From Symbiodinium natans (Eukaryota; Sar; Dinophyceae; Suessiales; Symbiodiniaceae): 64,000 nucleotides of DNA. This document shows positions 1-11,725 of the stretch, in pieces. The position numbers were made by a program, and so were the translations under genes. Numbering within the stretch: position 1 is the first letter of the stretch; each line of letters opens with the position of its first letter. Under the pieces are notes generated by a model that saw only the letters and a program-made list of their open reading frames with translations, was not told where the DNA came from and did not search any database. Location of the stretch: NCBI GenBank assembly GCA_905221605.1, contig CAJNDS010002197.1, forward strand, positions 402,352 through 466,351, written 5' to 3'.

Positions 1-2545
1 ATAAGTATTATAGGTACCCTGAAGATAAGGGGCCGCATGAACACAGGCCGCCTAAACCGTGCAACTTCATCACCTAAACCCTAAAACCTAAACCCCGCAT
101 GGCGAATGTGAGATTCACGGCTGAAGTGCTTCGCTTGTCGGAGTTGCCCTGGGATGCCAAGAAGAGCCCGATATTCCCGTTTCAACCAAAAAAGGCGTCC
201 TGTTCATTCCTGGGTGGCTGGGCAACCTAGTGCCTAATACAGGGGTCGGAATACATACTCCTATTCTTCCCTTATGGTCCCCATGTACTGAAACTACAGT
301 AGCCCCCCAAAACCCTATTCTAACCATTCAGGCCCCTATACTTAGTAGCTGAGTGAGCACACTCTACACTTTTCGGGATACGATCATCTCTACAAAACTA
401 AAAGTGCACACTTTTCTGGGGGTTTAGGGTTTAGGGTTTAGGGTTTAGGGTTTAGGGTTTAGGGTTTAGGGTTTAGGGTTTAGGAACTCAGCAACTATGT
501 TATCTTAGGGGCTTTGGCTCCAGGTAAAGTGCATCCTCAGCAGCTCGGCAGCGAACTCTTGGAGGGACCTGCAGGTGAACATTTTAGGGTTTGGGTTTAG
601 GGTTTAGGGTTTAGGGTTTAGGGTTTCGGGTTTAGGGTTTAGGGTTTAGGGTTTAGGGTTTAGGGGCTTGCTGTGTGTAGGGATCAGGTGGTGGGTTGCA
701 GCTGAGAGCCTTTAGGGTTTAGGGCTCGTTGGGTTTAGGGTTTAGGTGCTGGGTTTTGGGCTCGTGGGGTTCTGGGGTTTGGGGCTTGGGGTTTTGTTGC
801 TCCAGGGCGTGAGAATTAGGGCTTTAGAGTTTGGGGCTGTAGGGTTTTGATACTTCAAGATACACGAGGGTTGAAGGCGGCCCAGAAGGGGGGAGTGTGG
901 GGTAACCTTTTCGGACTCGAGGGTTTAGGGTTAAGGTGTTAGGTTTTAGGGTTTGGGATCTAGGGTTCAAGGCTTCGGGGGGTCTAGCTTTTGGCAATGA
1001 AGGGTAATGCGGGGCTTGAGGTTTGGGGCTTATAGGGTTTGAGAGTGTGGGGCTCTCAGGGTTGAGGCGATTAAAGGGGCTGCGCGGTTCCGGCTTTCAG
1101 TGGTTTACTTGGAGGTTCAGGGTACTTATTCACCAAATTATCGCTGTACTTGTAACCCAAGTTATAACCACATTAGGGCACTTAAGGGGCTTATAAGTGG
1201 GTTGTAGGTACAGTAGTTATAAGTGGTGAAGAAGTACACTGAACCTCCAAGTAGGTTTTCGGTGCTTTGGTGCGACAGGACGTCAGGGATAGGAGTGCAA
1301 TCTAGGGCTAGAGTTTAGGGTCTAGGGTTTAGGGTTTAGAGCTAGTGGCCTTGAGAAGTTCGGTGGTTGCGGGTTTTGGGGATCCCGAAAGCCTAAACCT
1401 TAGAACCCTAAACCCGAAACCCTAAACCTTAGTTCAGGGTTTAGGGACAGAAACGACTGGCGTCATGCTGTTGTCCGGAGGAGGTGACTGGTCTCCAAAC
1501 CTTCTACCCGAAACCCTAAGCCCTGAGCCCTAAACCCTTCTACCCGATACCCCTGTGCCCGAATTCGTGGCCAAGGTGGGATTACCCTGGAGAACTTCCT
1601 GAAACCGAGGGTACTGGCCGCCAAGTCGGTAGGCTCTTTGGGGGGCTTTAGGGGGGTTGTAGTGGGTGTTTGGTGGATTCTTGTTGTTTGTTTCTTCGGG
1701 CTTTGGGTTTGGGACATGGGGTTTTAGACCTTGGGACTCGGTGCACAGGGAGTCTCGAGCTGTACAGCAAGGACATCCGTGTTTCAGTTTTTGGGCTTTG
1801 GGTTCTTCTTTTTGGGGCAAAGGGCCGTCTGCGAGCCTGGAAAAAGCACCGCAAGTGGAAAGACTGAAATTTTGGTTTAGGGTGTAGGGTTTAGGGTTTA
1901 GGGTGTAGGGTTTAGGGTTTAGGGTTTAGGGTTTAGGGTTTAGGGCCACTCTAACCCTGAGCTTCCAGTCCAAAGAGTCGGAAGAAACCCCTGCCCAATC
2001 AAGCTCCAAAGCCTCTGCGCCTCTCTTCTCTCGTCTCTTTTTTTCTTTTTTCTGTCCTAGCCTTCTCTTTCCTAGCCGCCCCTTCTCTCTCTCTCTCTCC
2101 CTGTCGCTCTCTAAACCCTAAACCCTAAACCCTAAACCCCAAACCCCAAACCCCAAACCCTAAACCCTAAACCCTAAACCGTGTCTCTCTCTTCTCTCTC
2201 TTCTCTCTTTCCCTCCGTATCTGCTTCGGCTCCTTATCGTTGATCCGAAGGCCTCATGCTTGTTCTGGGCGAGTCACTCCCCGTCGGCAAGGACTGGAGC
2301 TGTAGATTTGTCGGATTTAGCTTGGTTTTGGGTTTAGGGTTCAGGGTTCAGGGTTTAGGGTTTAGGGTTTAGGTTTCAGGGTCCAGGGCTTAAGAATTTA
2401 GGGGTCAGCATTTAGGTTTTGAGGTTTGCGTGCGGAGAAAGTCCTGAACCTACAGAGCGCAAAAACAGGTGTTTCCTTCGATTGCGATTGTCAACCTGCA
2501 CAAACCACTGAACCGCGACAGACAGGTGTGGATACTGGCTTTTGA
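1..2545. repeat. Interstitial telomere-repeat island, first block
   Basis: This stretch has no convincing gene. TTTAGGG-strand tracts lie at about 421-484, 583-664 and 1869-1946, with shorter or degenerate ones at 712-745, 1310-1340 and 2333-2372. CCCTAAA-strand tracts lie at about 1395-1430 and 2110-2180, the latter containing three CCCCAAA variants. Between them are 100-400 bp segments of unrelated sequence. The segment at 1463-1860 holds short overlapping ORFs on both strands that match nothing I recognise and lack a coding signature. An inverted-repeat element inside the block is listed separately. Confidence 0.85.
1106..1253. mobile_element. 148-bp full-length hairpin element (MITE-like), family A
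   Basis: The ends are inverted repeats: TACTTGGAGGTTCAG at 1106 is mirrored by its complement ending at 1253, with about 28 of 30 terminal positions pairing. The interior also pairs (TGTAACCCAAGTTATAA against the complement of TTATAAGTGGGTTGTA), so nearly the whole element can fold back on itself. There is no ORF, as expected for a non-autonomous element. GGTTT occurs close to both ends and may be a degenerate target duplication. Partial relatives lie at 33264-33345, 27671-27720 and 57950-57975. Confidence 0.75.
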
Positions 2546-2568
2546 GGTTTGTTAGGAACAAACCCTCT

Positions 2569-2735
2569 ACAACTCTCTCTCTCTCTCTCTCTTTTCTCTT
2601 TCTCTCTCTCTCTCGCTATTTATATTTACATGTATATATATATATTTATATCTATATTTATATTTACATTCAAATTTATTCATTATTATTTATATGTATA
2701 TATATATACACACATATATAGATATATGTACATGT
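2569..2735. repeat. CT microsatellite followed by TA-rich microsatellite
   Basis: A (CT)n run with a few T interruptions covers about 2574-2614. It passes directly into TATATT/TATATA-rich sequence to about 2735. An ORF read through here is low complexity (Ser/Leu then Tyr/Ile) and is not a gene. Confidence 0.85.
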
Positions 2736-3642
2736 ATACTGAGCCTGAGCCTGGATATTTCACTTCAGGAGGCCCCCAAATCCATCCCAGCCTGAGCCTT
2801 CAGAGTTCAGGGCCTTTGCCCCGCCTCCCGCCTTGGGCAGGAAGGGCCCTTTGTACATATTGCTTCCTGCGTCAGCGCTGCCCTGCTGCGACCTGGCAAG
2901 GGTTTAGGGTTTAGGGTTTAGGCTTTAGGGTTTAGGGTTTAGGGTTTGGGGTTTAGGGAGGTGGGATCTTAACTCAGAATCTCCCAAGGAATTGGCCGAT
3001 GTTCGCTCACGTCAACCTGGATCGGCAAGAGGCAAGCGGCAACGGAAACAGCTTTAGCTAGAATGTGTCGCAATGTCGAAAGTTAGTGTAATTAATATAA
3101 AGTTTTAAGGCAATGTAACATGTAGAAGCGAATGTCATGCAAGGCAGAATATCTGGATGTGGAAAGGGTGGAGGGAAAGGGTGGAGGGAAGTGGGAGAGT
3201 GCGAGAGAGATGGGGAGACTCCCTTGAGTAGGGTTTGTGTTTGCGGCCTACCTGTTTGGTAACTGCTGTCCTGAGAATACAGAAGCATGCGACCACCCGG
3301 CCTGTTCCATGTTTAGGGTTTAGGGTTTTGGGTTTTGGGTTTTGGGTCTATTCTACTGCGGGCTGGGACATGTGAAGCTCGAGGGGTGGAAGTGTAGCAC
3401 TCAGGAAGAGGGGATTACAATAGAGATTGGGGCGTTTGGGTCGGAACTTGAGACGGGCTGGCATCAGCCCTAAACCCTGAACCCTAAACCGTAAACCCTA
3501 AACCCTAAACCCTAAACCCTGAGCCCGTGTTAATGAGCAGCTTCCAGCTCTCTCCACGCACGCATGGGCTTGAGCAGGGCGGCAGGAGATTCCATCCAGG
3601 AACATCCCAGGACCTTGAATCCCAAACCTGCCATCCGTTTGG

Positions 3643-3748
3643 TTTAGGGTTTAGGGTTTAGGGTTTAGGGTTTAGGGTTTAGGGTTTAGGGTTTAGGGTT
3701 TAGGGTTTAGGGTTTAGGGTTTAGGGTTTAGGGTTTAGGGTTTAGGGT
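3643..3748 (+). repeat. Perfect interstitial telomeric array, (TTTAGGG)15
   Basis: About 15 uninterrupted TTTAGGG heptamers lie with the G-rich strand on +. Unrelated sequence flanks both sides, so this is internal and not a chromosome end within the window. Confidence 0.95.
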
Positions 3749-4417
3749 GGCCCTTTACCCTGTCGTTAAAGGTGCGGTGCCTGTGTGTCTTTGTGTGTGT
3801 GTGTGTGTGCGCATGTGTTGACATGTGTCTTCTTTGGGTGGAGCGGGTGACAAGACCCAGGGCCATTAGGGTTTAAGGTTTAGGGTAGGGTTTAGGGTTT
3901 AGGGTATATTGTTTAGGGTTTAGGGCAATCGCTATTTGAAGGGTCCGATCATCGACTTCAGGAATAACATCTTACTCCGTCCAAGATACAACGGTGGCTC
4001 GACAAACCTCTGATGACCACCTTCCCAGGAATTTCAATAAGAATACTTCTCTGGCCCTTATCGAGGCTTCTAAGCCCTAAACCCTAAACCCTAACCGAAA
4101 AGCCCTAAACCCCTTTAAACCCTGCTTGGATGAACCCTAATCAGCCCTAACCCCTGAGACAGTCAAGTAGTCCCTGTCAGACCTAGGACCCCTTGGCTAG
4201 AAGCCCTAAGACCACACCCTTTAGGGTTTAGAGGGTTGAGAGTTTAGGATTTAAACCCCAAACCCCAAACCCTAAACCCTAAAACCCTAAACCACAAAGT
4301 CTAAGCTGCCGCAGGTGCTCCTGGCTGCTGTGGCCGTTGGTGTGGGCGCAACGAGCCCCGGCGAATTGGGGTGGCAGCGTTGGCTGTCTTTTTACCCTAA
4401 ACCGCCTAAACGCTACA

Positions 4418-4463
4418 GGGGTTTAGGGTTTAGGGTTTAGGGTTTCGCCTAAACCCTAAACCC
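4418..4463. repeat. Head-to-head telomeric junction (TTTAGGG then CCCTAAA)
   Basis: Four TTTAGGG-type units run directly into CCTAAACCCTAAACCC with only a few bases (around TTCG) between. This G-strand-to-C-strand orientation is the arrangement expected where two telomere ends join. It is also a perfect hairpin-former. Confidence 0.8.
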
Positions 4464-5474
4464 GGTGTGTTTTTGGGTTTTGGGATTTCAGGGCTTAGGG
4501 TTTCAGGACAGCTCCCTGAGACCATAACGAATTAAACCCTAAACTGAACAAGGGTTTGTTGAAATGACACGGACATTCCTGCGCCGGAAGTGGATGGTCG
4601 TTGAAGGTCCTCAACAATCCGCTGCCACAATGCCTGGTCAATCACAATCGGCAGTTTTTGGTGTATTTGATGGGGGTTGCACGGGGATATAACCCTAAAC
4701 CCTAAACCCTAAGTGTCTAGCAGAGTCTAGCAGTCTAGCATGTAGGGGTTGTGCTCTGCCCCATGTCTTAGAAGGTTTTTTGGAGGCCCTGACTTCAAGA
4801 CAACCCCCCCCCCCCCCCGCCCTGGTCATGTAAGTTTAAACCCTAAACCCTAAACCCTAAACCCTAAACCCTAAACCCTAAACCCTTAAATGGCAGCTTC
4901 GGGCGTAGCATTTGGGCTCGTGCCGGTCCCTGCAAGGGGGAGTTGTCATCGACCGATCAATAGTTGGCTCAGAGCCTTGCCTCAAGTCCTGGTGGTTCGG
5001 GGATTAAAGGTCTACAAGAGCGCACCCTAAACCCTAAACCCTAAACCCTAAACCCTAAACCCTAAACCCCAAATCCAAGCCCTCAACCCTAAACCCTAAA
5101 CCCTAAACCCTGGTTAAGAAGTACCCTTAATTGGCTATGCCCTATAAACCTGAAAGCATGTACACCCTAGACCCGACAAACAAACAAACCCAAAGCAGAC
5201 CACCGGTCCCAAAGGTTCTCGGCTCCGGTAGGTGGCGTGCTGCCACTCGGATCTCTGGCTGGGCGTTGCGACATAGTAATAGGGTTAAGGGCTGGGGGTT
5301 GAGGTTTCAGGGTCTAGGGTTTAGGGCTAGAGTTTAGGGCGAGGGCTAAGGCACAGCTTCCAGAAACTGGATGTTTAGGGCTGAGGGTTTAGGATTTTGG
5401 GTGCGGGGTTTAAGGGTTTCAGAGCGGGGGAGATTTTGATCTTTGCCATCAATGTCTTTTCCAGACCAAACTTG

Positions 5475-5530
5475 AGATGTCCCCCCGTATACTAGCAGTC
5501 CTTAGGGAGTTTAAAAGGGGGGGTACTATC
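5475..5530. mobile_element. Left-end fragment of inverted-repeat family C
   Basis: The sequence GATGTCCCCCCGTATACTAG followed by CAGTCCTTAGGGAG matches the terminal part of the elements at 20748-20957 and 35568-35782. No matching right end is seen nearby, so this is a truncated copy. Confidence 0.5.
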
Positions 5531-5890
5531 TCAAGATAGGTCCTTTAAGGCGGTAACATGACAGGTGATTCAGGAGTTCACAGTCTCAAGATAGGTCCCG
5601 AGGGTGGGTTCCTTGTCAATTGATTCCTGGTGATCGAAAGGTGTGCGTCCTAGAGGTGTCGCGAGTGAACCAGATGTTGGATTCATGGTGATAGAGGTTG
5701 GGTCTCAAGGGCGGATTCATGGGCAAGACTGACAGGTGGGGAATGAGTCTAATAGTTGGAGCGGGTGAATCAAGAGAGGTGGAAACAGAGGTTGAGTCTC
5801 AAGGTGTGATGGGTTCTTGGGGGTGATTCAGGAGTTCACAGTCTCAAGATAGGTCCCGAGGGTGGGTTCCTTGTGCATGATTCCTGGCTT
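5530..5890. repeat. Dispersed direct repeat around CAGTCTCAAGATAGGTCC
   Basis: A ~50-bp block (GTGATTCAGGAGTTCACAGT, continuing into CTCAAGATAGGTCCCGAGGG) occurs at 5565-5615 and again almost unchanged at 5823-5873. The core CTCAAGATAGGTCC also occurs at 5530-5543. The sequence between (AGGTTGAGTCTCAAGG-like motifs) is a degraded relative, so this is a small local duplication cluster. Confidence 0.7.
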
Positions 5891-8800
5891 TCGAGTGTTA
5901 TCCAGACCAGGCGTTAACAGGGTCTAGAAGCAGATCTGTCCTAAAGGTGAATCATCTGTCTTGTAAAGGGTGTCTCATTAACTAGCCCGTGTGAAGAGAA
6001 CATAATTAATTAATCCCTATTAAGCTCTGTGGTGCTTTACTGTAACTTTAGATCCTTTGCTTTTTTTGGGTTTATTGGGTTTCTGAATAAGGCAGCTAAA
6101 AATGTAACTTATAGCTACCCTACTAAGTGCAGCCGATTAAGGACTGCTAGCATAAGGGGCTCATACGCAGTGGTAGGCTTGTTCCGCGCCGCCCTCAGAA
6201 GTAGAGGATGGCCGTTTCGTTCCAGCTTGCACTAGTACAGACCTATTGCCTCAGGAGCACATGTATGCATGTGTTCACGGTAAGTACATGCTTCCCCTCT
6301 GATCAACGGCCATCGTAAGAAACTACTGGTGGCGAGCTTCGGATTTTAACCCCCCTAAACCCTAAACCCTAAACCCTGAACCCTAAACCCGAAACCCTAA
6401 ACCCTAAGAGGGCACACCTTTGCTGTGGCTCCGAAGACAGCGGAGGTTTGCCTTGGAGCTAATGATGCCCCGTCTCTACGACGCTTGGGGGCGATTATTT
6501 GGGTTTAGGGTTTAGGGTTTAGGGTTTAGGGTTTCGGGTTTAGGGTTTAGGGTTCAGGGTTTAGGGTGCTTTTGCCGGCTGAGGTCTCAGAGCTGGCTTA
6601 AGGTATGGGGTTTCGGGTTTGGGGCTTAGGGCTCAGGGCTTCGGGTTTTTTTGGGCCTGCGCGGCAGAACATGGAAAGCGTCGTTTGGGGCTTTAGGTTG
6701 TGTTTGGTGAGCCCTTTTTTTGCCGGCCTTTCATCCCTGAGTGCTAAGCCCTAAACCCTGAATCCTAAACCCTGAATCCTAAACCCTAAACCCCTAAACC
6801 CCTCAACCCTAAATCTTAAACCCTAAGCCCTGACAGGACACCTCTTCTTACTCTGCCTGCTTCTTCGCCTCGACCTTCGGGACCTTCGTACCTGGCAGCA
6901 CAGTCGTAGACAGAAACCCCTAAACCCTGGACCCCAAACCCTAAACCCCAAACCCGAAGCCCGAAAACAAAACAAAAAACAAATACGAAACAATTATATA
7001 CATATATATATATGTATATGTATAAATATATATATATATATATATAATTTGTTTTTTACTTATTTATTTTTGTTTTTTTATTTGTTGTTTTTTATTCATT
7101 ATTCATGTTTATTTGTATATATATATATTTATTTATGTATATATTTATGTATACATATTCGGCACCCCAGAAGTCAGGCTCAGAACTCTAAACCCTAAAG
7201 CCCCTAAGCCACCCTAGCCCCTAAAATCCAAAACCCTAAACCCTGAACCCGAAACCGTAAACCCTAATCCCTACATAAACACTCCTCCCTCTAGATGTCT
7301 GGAGCCCCAGACCCCCTCGACCCCTGGAAACCTTCAAAGCCGCACATGGGAGTTACAAAGCCTTACTTGTTCAAGGCTTATAAGGTTTGGGAGGTTGAGA
7401 TGTGGAGATTAAGGTTCCAAACCCTAAACCCTAAACCCTAAACCCTAAACCCTAAACCCTAAGCGCCCCGCAACCCAAGTTCGCCCACGAGGCACCTGGG
7501 CTGGCTTGGTACCTTTTTGAGGGGCTGGGAAGTCAACTCCCCCAACCTTGAACCGAGGCTCTGGCTTTTAGGGTCCAGGGTTAAGGTTTTTAGGATTTAG
7601 GGTTTAGGGTTTAGGGTTTAGGGTAAGCTTTCTCGTTCTTAGTAGGGGATTAGGGATTTGGGTAACCTACGTAGCAGCCCCTACAGTGCCCTTTTTGAGG
7701 CGTAGTTGTACAGGGTCCCTGTTTCCTTCATCCTGTCTCAACAGTAGCATACCCTGAACCCTCAACCCTAAAGCCTCAACCCTAAACCCTCAAGCCTAAA
7801 TTTAAGAGCCTCCGGCTCAAGCCGCCGACCCCGCTGGAGCATAGTTGAAAAGTTTAAACGCGCTCGTCAGCTCAAAGGATGCCAAAAGTTGATTTGTTTG
7901 AGCCTCTGTGAAACGTTGGGGGGGGGGGGGGGTAGGGGGTAGCACCAGGACCCAAACAGGAGCTGAAGCCAGCTAGGGGGGGCTGGGTGGGTTTTTTCCC
8001 AAACAACCCCTATGTCCTGTGCGAAACCGCCTATGGTCCGTGAGTTTATGCGGTGTGGGTGGCCTGGCCCTCCATGGAAAAGCTGCCCGGGTACCCGCCC
8101 CTACCCCCCCCCCCCCCCCCCCGCCTTTTGGGGGGGGTAAGGAGGGAAAGAGGAGGTTTTCACCTCCTTTTCCCATCCAACACGCGCCAGGGTCGGCGGA
8201 CCCTCAACCCTTAGCCCTGACCCTAAACCCTAAACCCCAAACCCTAAACCCTAAACCGTAAACCCCAAGCCCCCAGGTGTTCATGTGCCTGAACATGATC
8301 ACCTCGGGCAGTGGTCAGCTGAAGCCTCTCTTTAACTCGGACCGTGGGGCGTATAGGGCCTGGGGTTTGGGGGTTGGGTTTGGGTTTTAAAAAAGGGGTT
8401 CAGGGTTTAGGGTTCAGGGGCGTATATGTTTTAGGGTCTAGGGTTTAGGGTTTCGGGTTCATAGGAATTATGGGGTTTCGGTTTGGGTTTGTCAGCTTGA
8501 TATCGGGTTCTAGGGTTTGTAGGAGTGAAAGGGTTTATAGGGTTTATCGGTTGTTGTTATGTTCATGGGGTTTATTTAGGGTTCAGGCTTATTGGGCTTG
8601 TAGGTTTTCTAGGGAACTATGGCGTTTTCCGGCCTTTAGGGTATACACGGTAAGGGGGGCTTCATAAGCTTGAATTTGCTTATAGATCACTTGAAGGCTT
8701 ATAGCTTTACAAGCTTGACAAGGTCAAGACGGTTATATTCACATGGGGCTTTCGGTCAAGTCGGGTCACGCCCTGCCTCTCCCTTGGAGGGTGTAGGGTT

Positions 8801-10400
8801 CAGGGGTTCAGGCAGCGAGGGCTCAGGGCTTTACACAACTTAATGTGTGTAAGCTTTATGGGATGTCATAGCGTTCGGGGCTTATGGGGCTTATAGGGTT
8901 TGCGGTGTGTGGGGAGGTATGCGGGTTTCGGGTGAAGGGCGCGGTTCGGGAATGCGAGGTTTGAGTCCTATACATGGCATGGGGATATCGGGGGAGTTTC
9001 GAAGAATAGTGGTGCCCTTGTTATACTCATACGTGGCTTCAATAGCAGTTGAGACATTCGATGCAGAACCACCTGGCCATGCATAGATGGGTCACAAACA
9101 TGTTTCAATGGGTTTAGGGTTAGGGAACAGGGAACAGGGCACTTTTGCCAACTGCGCGCATAGCAGCACAAGTGATCAGAAATCAGAGAGGCGAGTGAAA
9201 AGATGACTGCCAATCGGAGCAATCACGAACATTCAAACTTTTCCTCAACTGTTTCCCACTTACTGCTGGACTTGCTGGATTCTGAGATTGATCTTGCAGG
9301 AGCATGACAGCATGACCCTGTGAGGCAAGTAGCAGCTTTATTCAGTCTTGTGCACACGAACTCTAAGACACTTGAAAAAGTGCTACGGCATCCCAGTCTT
9401 CCAGGAACGCAAACCAGCTGTCGCCTCAAGCGTTGCCACCTGCCAGCGGTCTCACCCAAAGGTACACAGGGTGCCCGGCTACCACTATGTTACTCGCAGC
9501 CAGAGTAGGCCATTATTCCCTCTTTAGGGGTAATTAGGTTCCTTACAGTAGGCCCGCTTGCATGCCGTTGAAGCCAGGCTCTTGCGTCTAGTGGGAAGTG
9601 CCCCTGGTAGACAACATGCTCCTGCCCGTTCCCGCACCGCCCCAACCAGAAGCCACCGTGGGGTTTACGACATGCTCTGTGGGGTCAATTTAAGGGTAGC
9701 CCTATTGGGGGAATTATCCATGTCGCAACTGTCCGCTGGCTCCAGGACATCACGGCGGAGAATTCGCCAACTCTGTCGGCGGAGACGCTCTTAGATAAGT
9801 TTACATGATTTGTTTTTTGGTTTTGGGTTTAGGGTTTAGGGTTTAGGGTTGTGAGGGGGGTTGAGGGCCTGGTTCATGTGTGAGAAGCACGCTGCTCTTG
9901 AGCACTGCATGCTTCTTAGTGTTCGGTGCATGACTATGTCAAACAGGTTTAGGGTTTAGAGTTCAGGGTTTAGGATTTAGGGTTTGGGGTCTAGGGTTTA
10001 GAGCAACAGTGGCCCCTGAACCCTATGCCCCAACACCCCGAAACTCCTGAGCCCAAACGCTTTGCCCGACGCCCTGGAAAGTGAAGGCCATACCCTCCCA
10101 GCCCCTGAAACCACAGAAGATTTCCCCAGAATCCTACCTGAACCCCTCAAACCCCTCAAACGCCTCAAACCCCTCAAACCCCTCGAGCCCCTCAAGCCCC
10201 TCAAACCCTAAACCCTACACCCCCTTGAGAACCTCAAGTGAGGATTCTCTTCATCATCCTCTGCCTTTTCACGGGCGCGCTCTCGGGGGCTTTGGCGAGC
10301 AGCTTCGTTCTGTGCCACAGGCCCCTCTTTGGTTTAGGGTTTTGGGTTATCGGCTGTTAGGGCTGTCAGGGCTGTTAGACTTATGAAGTACTACGGCTCT
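5891..10400. repeat. Telomere-repeat island, third block, with anonymous segments
   Basis: CCCTAAA tracts lie at about 6353-6406, 6748-6830, 7420-7461 and 8223-8265. TTTAGGG tracts lie at about 6500-6566, 7597-7624, 8400-8460 and 9826-9850. AT-rich microsatellites lie at about 6985-7060 and 7100-7160. G/C homopolymer runs lie at 7919-7932 and 8106-8122. The 5890-6350, 8640-9110 and 9125-9800 segments are free of telomeric tracts. The last holds several 60-80 codon ORFs on both strands, none recognisable. A CCCTCAAA-rich run lies at 10140-10215. Confidence 0.75.
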
Positions 10401-10567
10401 CTAAGGTTAGTCAGGGGTGTGAAAATTGCGTTTGTTCTGTGTGGTTTGGGTTATTTGGGTTGAGTGTTCGAGGTTTAGAGGTCGAGGGTTCCGTCTTTGG
10501 TGTTGTGGGTTTATCTAGGTTGTTCGGCTGTGCGTTGTTAGGGCTACTAGGGTATTTAGGGCTATTT

Positions 10568-10722
10568 CCCCAACAGCGGGTACGCTTGGGGTTTGCAATC
10601 TGGTAAGGGAGAAGGTCGGTGACTAGATTTTGTGCACGGGTTCGCGGAAAGGTAAGGGACGCGTGCGCGCGCCAAACTACTGTAACTTTTTGCGCCTGGG
10701 CAATTAAAAAGTAGTCTTCGGG
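10568..10722 (+). repeat. Dispersed repeat alpha, copy 1
   Basis: The block begins CCCCAACAGCGGGTACGCTT and ends CAATTAAAAAGTAGTCTTCG. It recurs at 11373-11528 with a few substitutions, and its first ~38 bp recur at 11688-11725. Apparent minus-strand ORFs across this and the next copy are repeats of the same peptide and are not treated as genes. Confidence 0.8.
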
Positions 10723-10757
10723 GAGTCCACCGAGGAAGGAAAACAGCGCCAGGCAGT

Positions 10758-10998
10758 TTGAGCGCACTAACATGCCTGTGCAAGCAGAATGAGATCCATG
10801 TGTGCTGCCGAAAAAAGGACATGTGTATGTGCGTTCGCAGCACACAGCACGCACTAGCATGTCTGTGCAAGCAGAATGAGATCCATGTGGGCTGGCCCGC
10901 ATATATGTGTGTATGCGCGAAGCAAGTTTTGGTTCCTATAGTTTTTGGCCCTTGCTTTTGCAACCGCTTTCTTGCCGTAAAGATATGCCTACCCAACA
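10758..10998 (+). repeat. Dispersed repeat beta, degenerate copy with internal duplication
   Basis: CAGAATGAGATCCATGTG occurs twice (about 10785 and 10877). It is followed by GGTTCCTATAGTTTTTGGCC and CTTTCTTGCCGTAAAGATAT. The same order of motifs is seen at 16133-16333. Frames over this region give CLCKQNEIHV twice, which reflects the duplication and not a protein repeat. Confidence 0.7.
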
Positions 10999-11212
10999 GC
11001 TGCTGTCTGTGTGGTCGTATACCACGCAGCTATTTAGCGCAAGAACAGATCCGTGCGAACGGCGAGACACCCATGTGTGCCTGCGCAGCTGCATTTCGTG
11101 CACGATCTTTTCGCGAACCTTTCCGTGTGTCGCGCAAGACGCAGCACGCGGCACGGAGAGCGCAACAGCGAAGCAGCAGTATGTTGATATGAATCTATTG
11201 TAAACACACACG

Positions 11213-11372
11213 ATGCTTGTGCGAACAGAATGAGATCCATGTGTGCTCGCATCAAACGCAGCAGTTGAGTCACTGAGACGGACAGCCGAGATTGTCTCGC
11301 CGGCGGAATCTTTTGCGTGCCAAAAGATATGTGTGTGTGTGTGCTCGCGTAGCAAGCTTTGGTTCCTATAGT
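11213..11372 (+). repeat. Dispersed repeat beta, copy 2
   Basis: It contains GAACAGAATGAGATCCATGT, GACGGACAGCCGAGATTGTC, CGCCGGCGGAATCTTTTGCG and GGTTCCTATAGTT in that order. It is immediately followed by alpha copy 2, so alpha and beta together form a larger beta-alpha unit. Confidence 0.8.
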
Positions 11373-11528
11373 TCCCCAACAGCGGGTACGCTTGGGGTTT
11401 GCAATCTGGTAAGGGAGAAGGTCGGTGACTAGATTTTGTGCACGGCTTGGTGGAAAGTTGGGGGACGCGTGCGCGCGCCAAACTACTGTAACTTTTTTCG
11501 CTTGGGCAATTAAAAAGTAGTCTTCGGG
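11373..11528 (+). repeat. Dispersed repeat alpha, copy 2
   Basis: Near-identical to 10568-10722 (CCCCAACAGCGGGTACGCTT through AAAAAGTAGTCTTCGGGAG), with small differences in the middle. It directly abuts beta copies on both sides. Confidence 0.85.
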
Positions 11529-11725
11529 AGCACACGATATTTATGTGAACAGAATGAGATCCATGTGTGCTCGCATCAAACGCGGCAGTTGAGTCACAAG
11601 ACCGCGACGGACAGCCGAGGTTGTCACGCCGGCGGAGTCAAAAGATGTGTGTGTATGCGCGCGTAGCAAGTTTTGGTTCCTATAGTTCCCCAACAGCGAG
11701 CACGCTTGGGGTTTGTAATCTGGTG
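11529..11725 (+). repeat. Dispersed repeat beta copy 3 plus truncated alpha
   Basis: Beta motifs (GAACAGAATGAGATCCATGT, ACAGCCGAGGTTGTCACGCC, GGTTCCTATAGTT) are followed by a ~38-bp alpha start at 11688. This gives a second tandem beta-alpha unit that breaks off at about 11725. Confidence 0.8.

Larger units (their letters stand above)
2736..5474. repeat. Telomere-repeat island, second block
   Basis: No gene is supported. TTTAGGG tracts lie at about 2900-2957, 3312-3345, 3643-3748 and 3870-3925. CCCTAAA tracts lie at about 3470-3520, 4076-4095, 4255-4290, 4690-4712, 4836-4889 and 5025-5115. A GT microsatellite lies at 3788-3812 and a poly-C run at about 4804-4818. The intervening anonymous segments, for example 2960-3300 and 4540-4690, show no recognisable product in any frame. 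Confidence 0.8.

Noticed and set aside
10411-11535. Minus-strand ORFs of 163 and 199 codons
   Set aside because: They run through dispersed repeats alpha and beta. Equivalent peptides appear at each copy in different frames.
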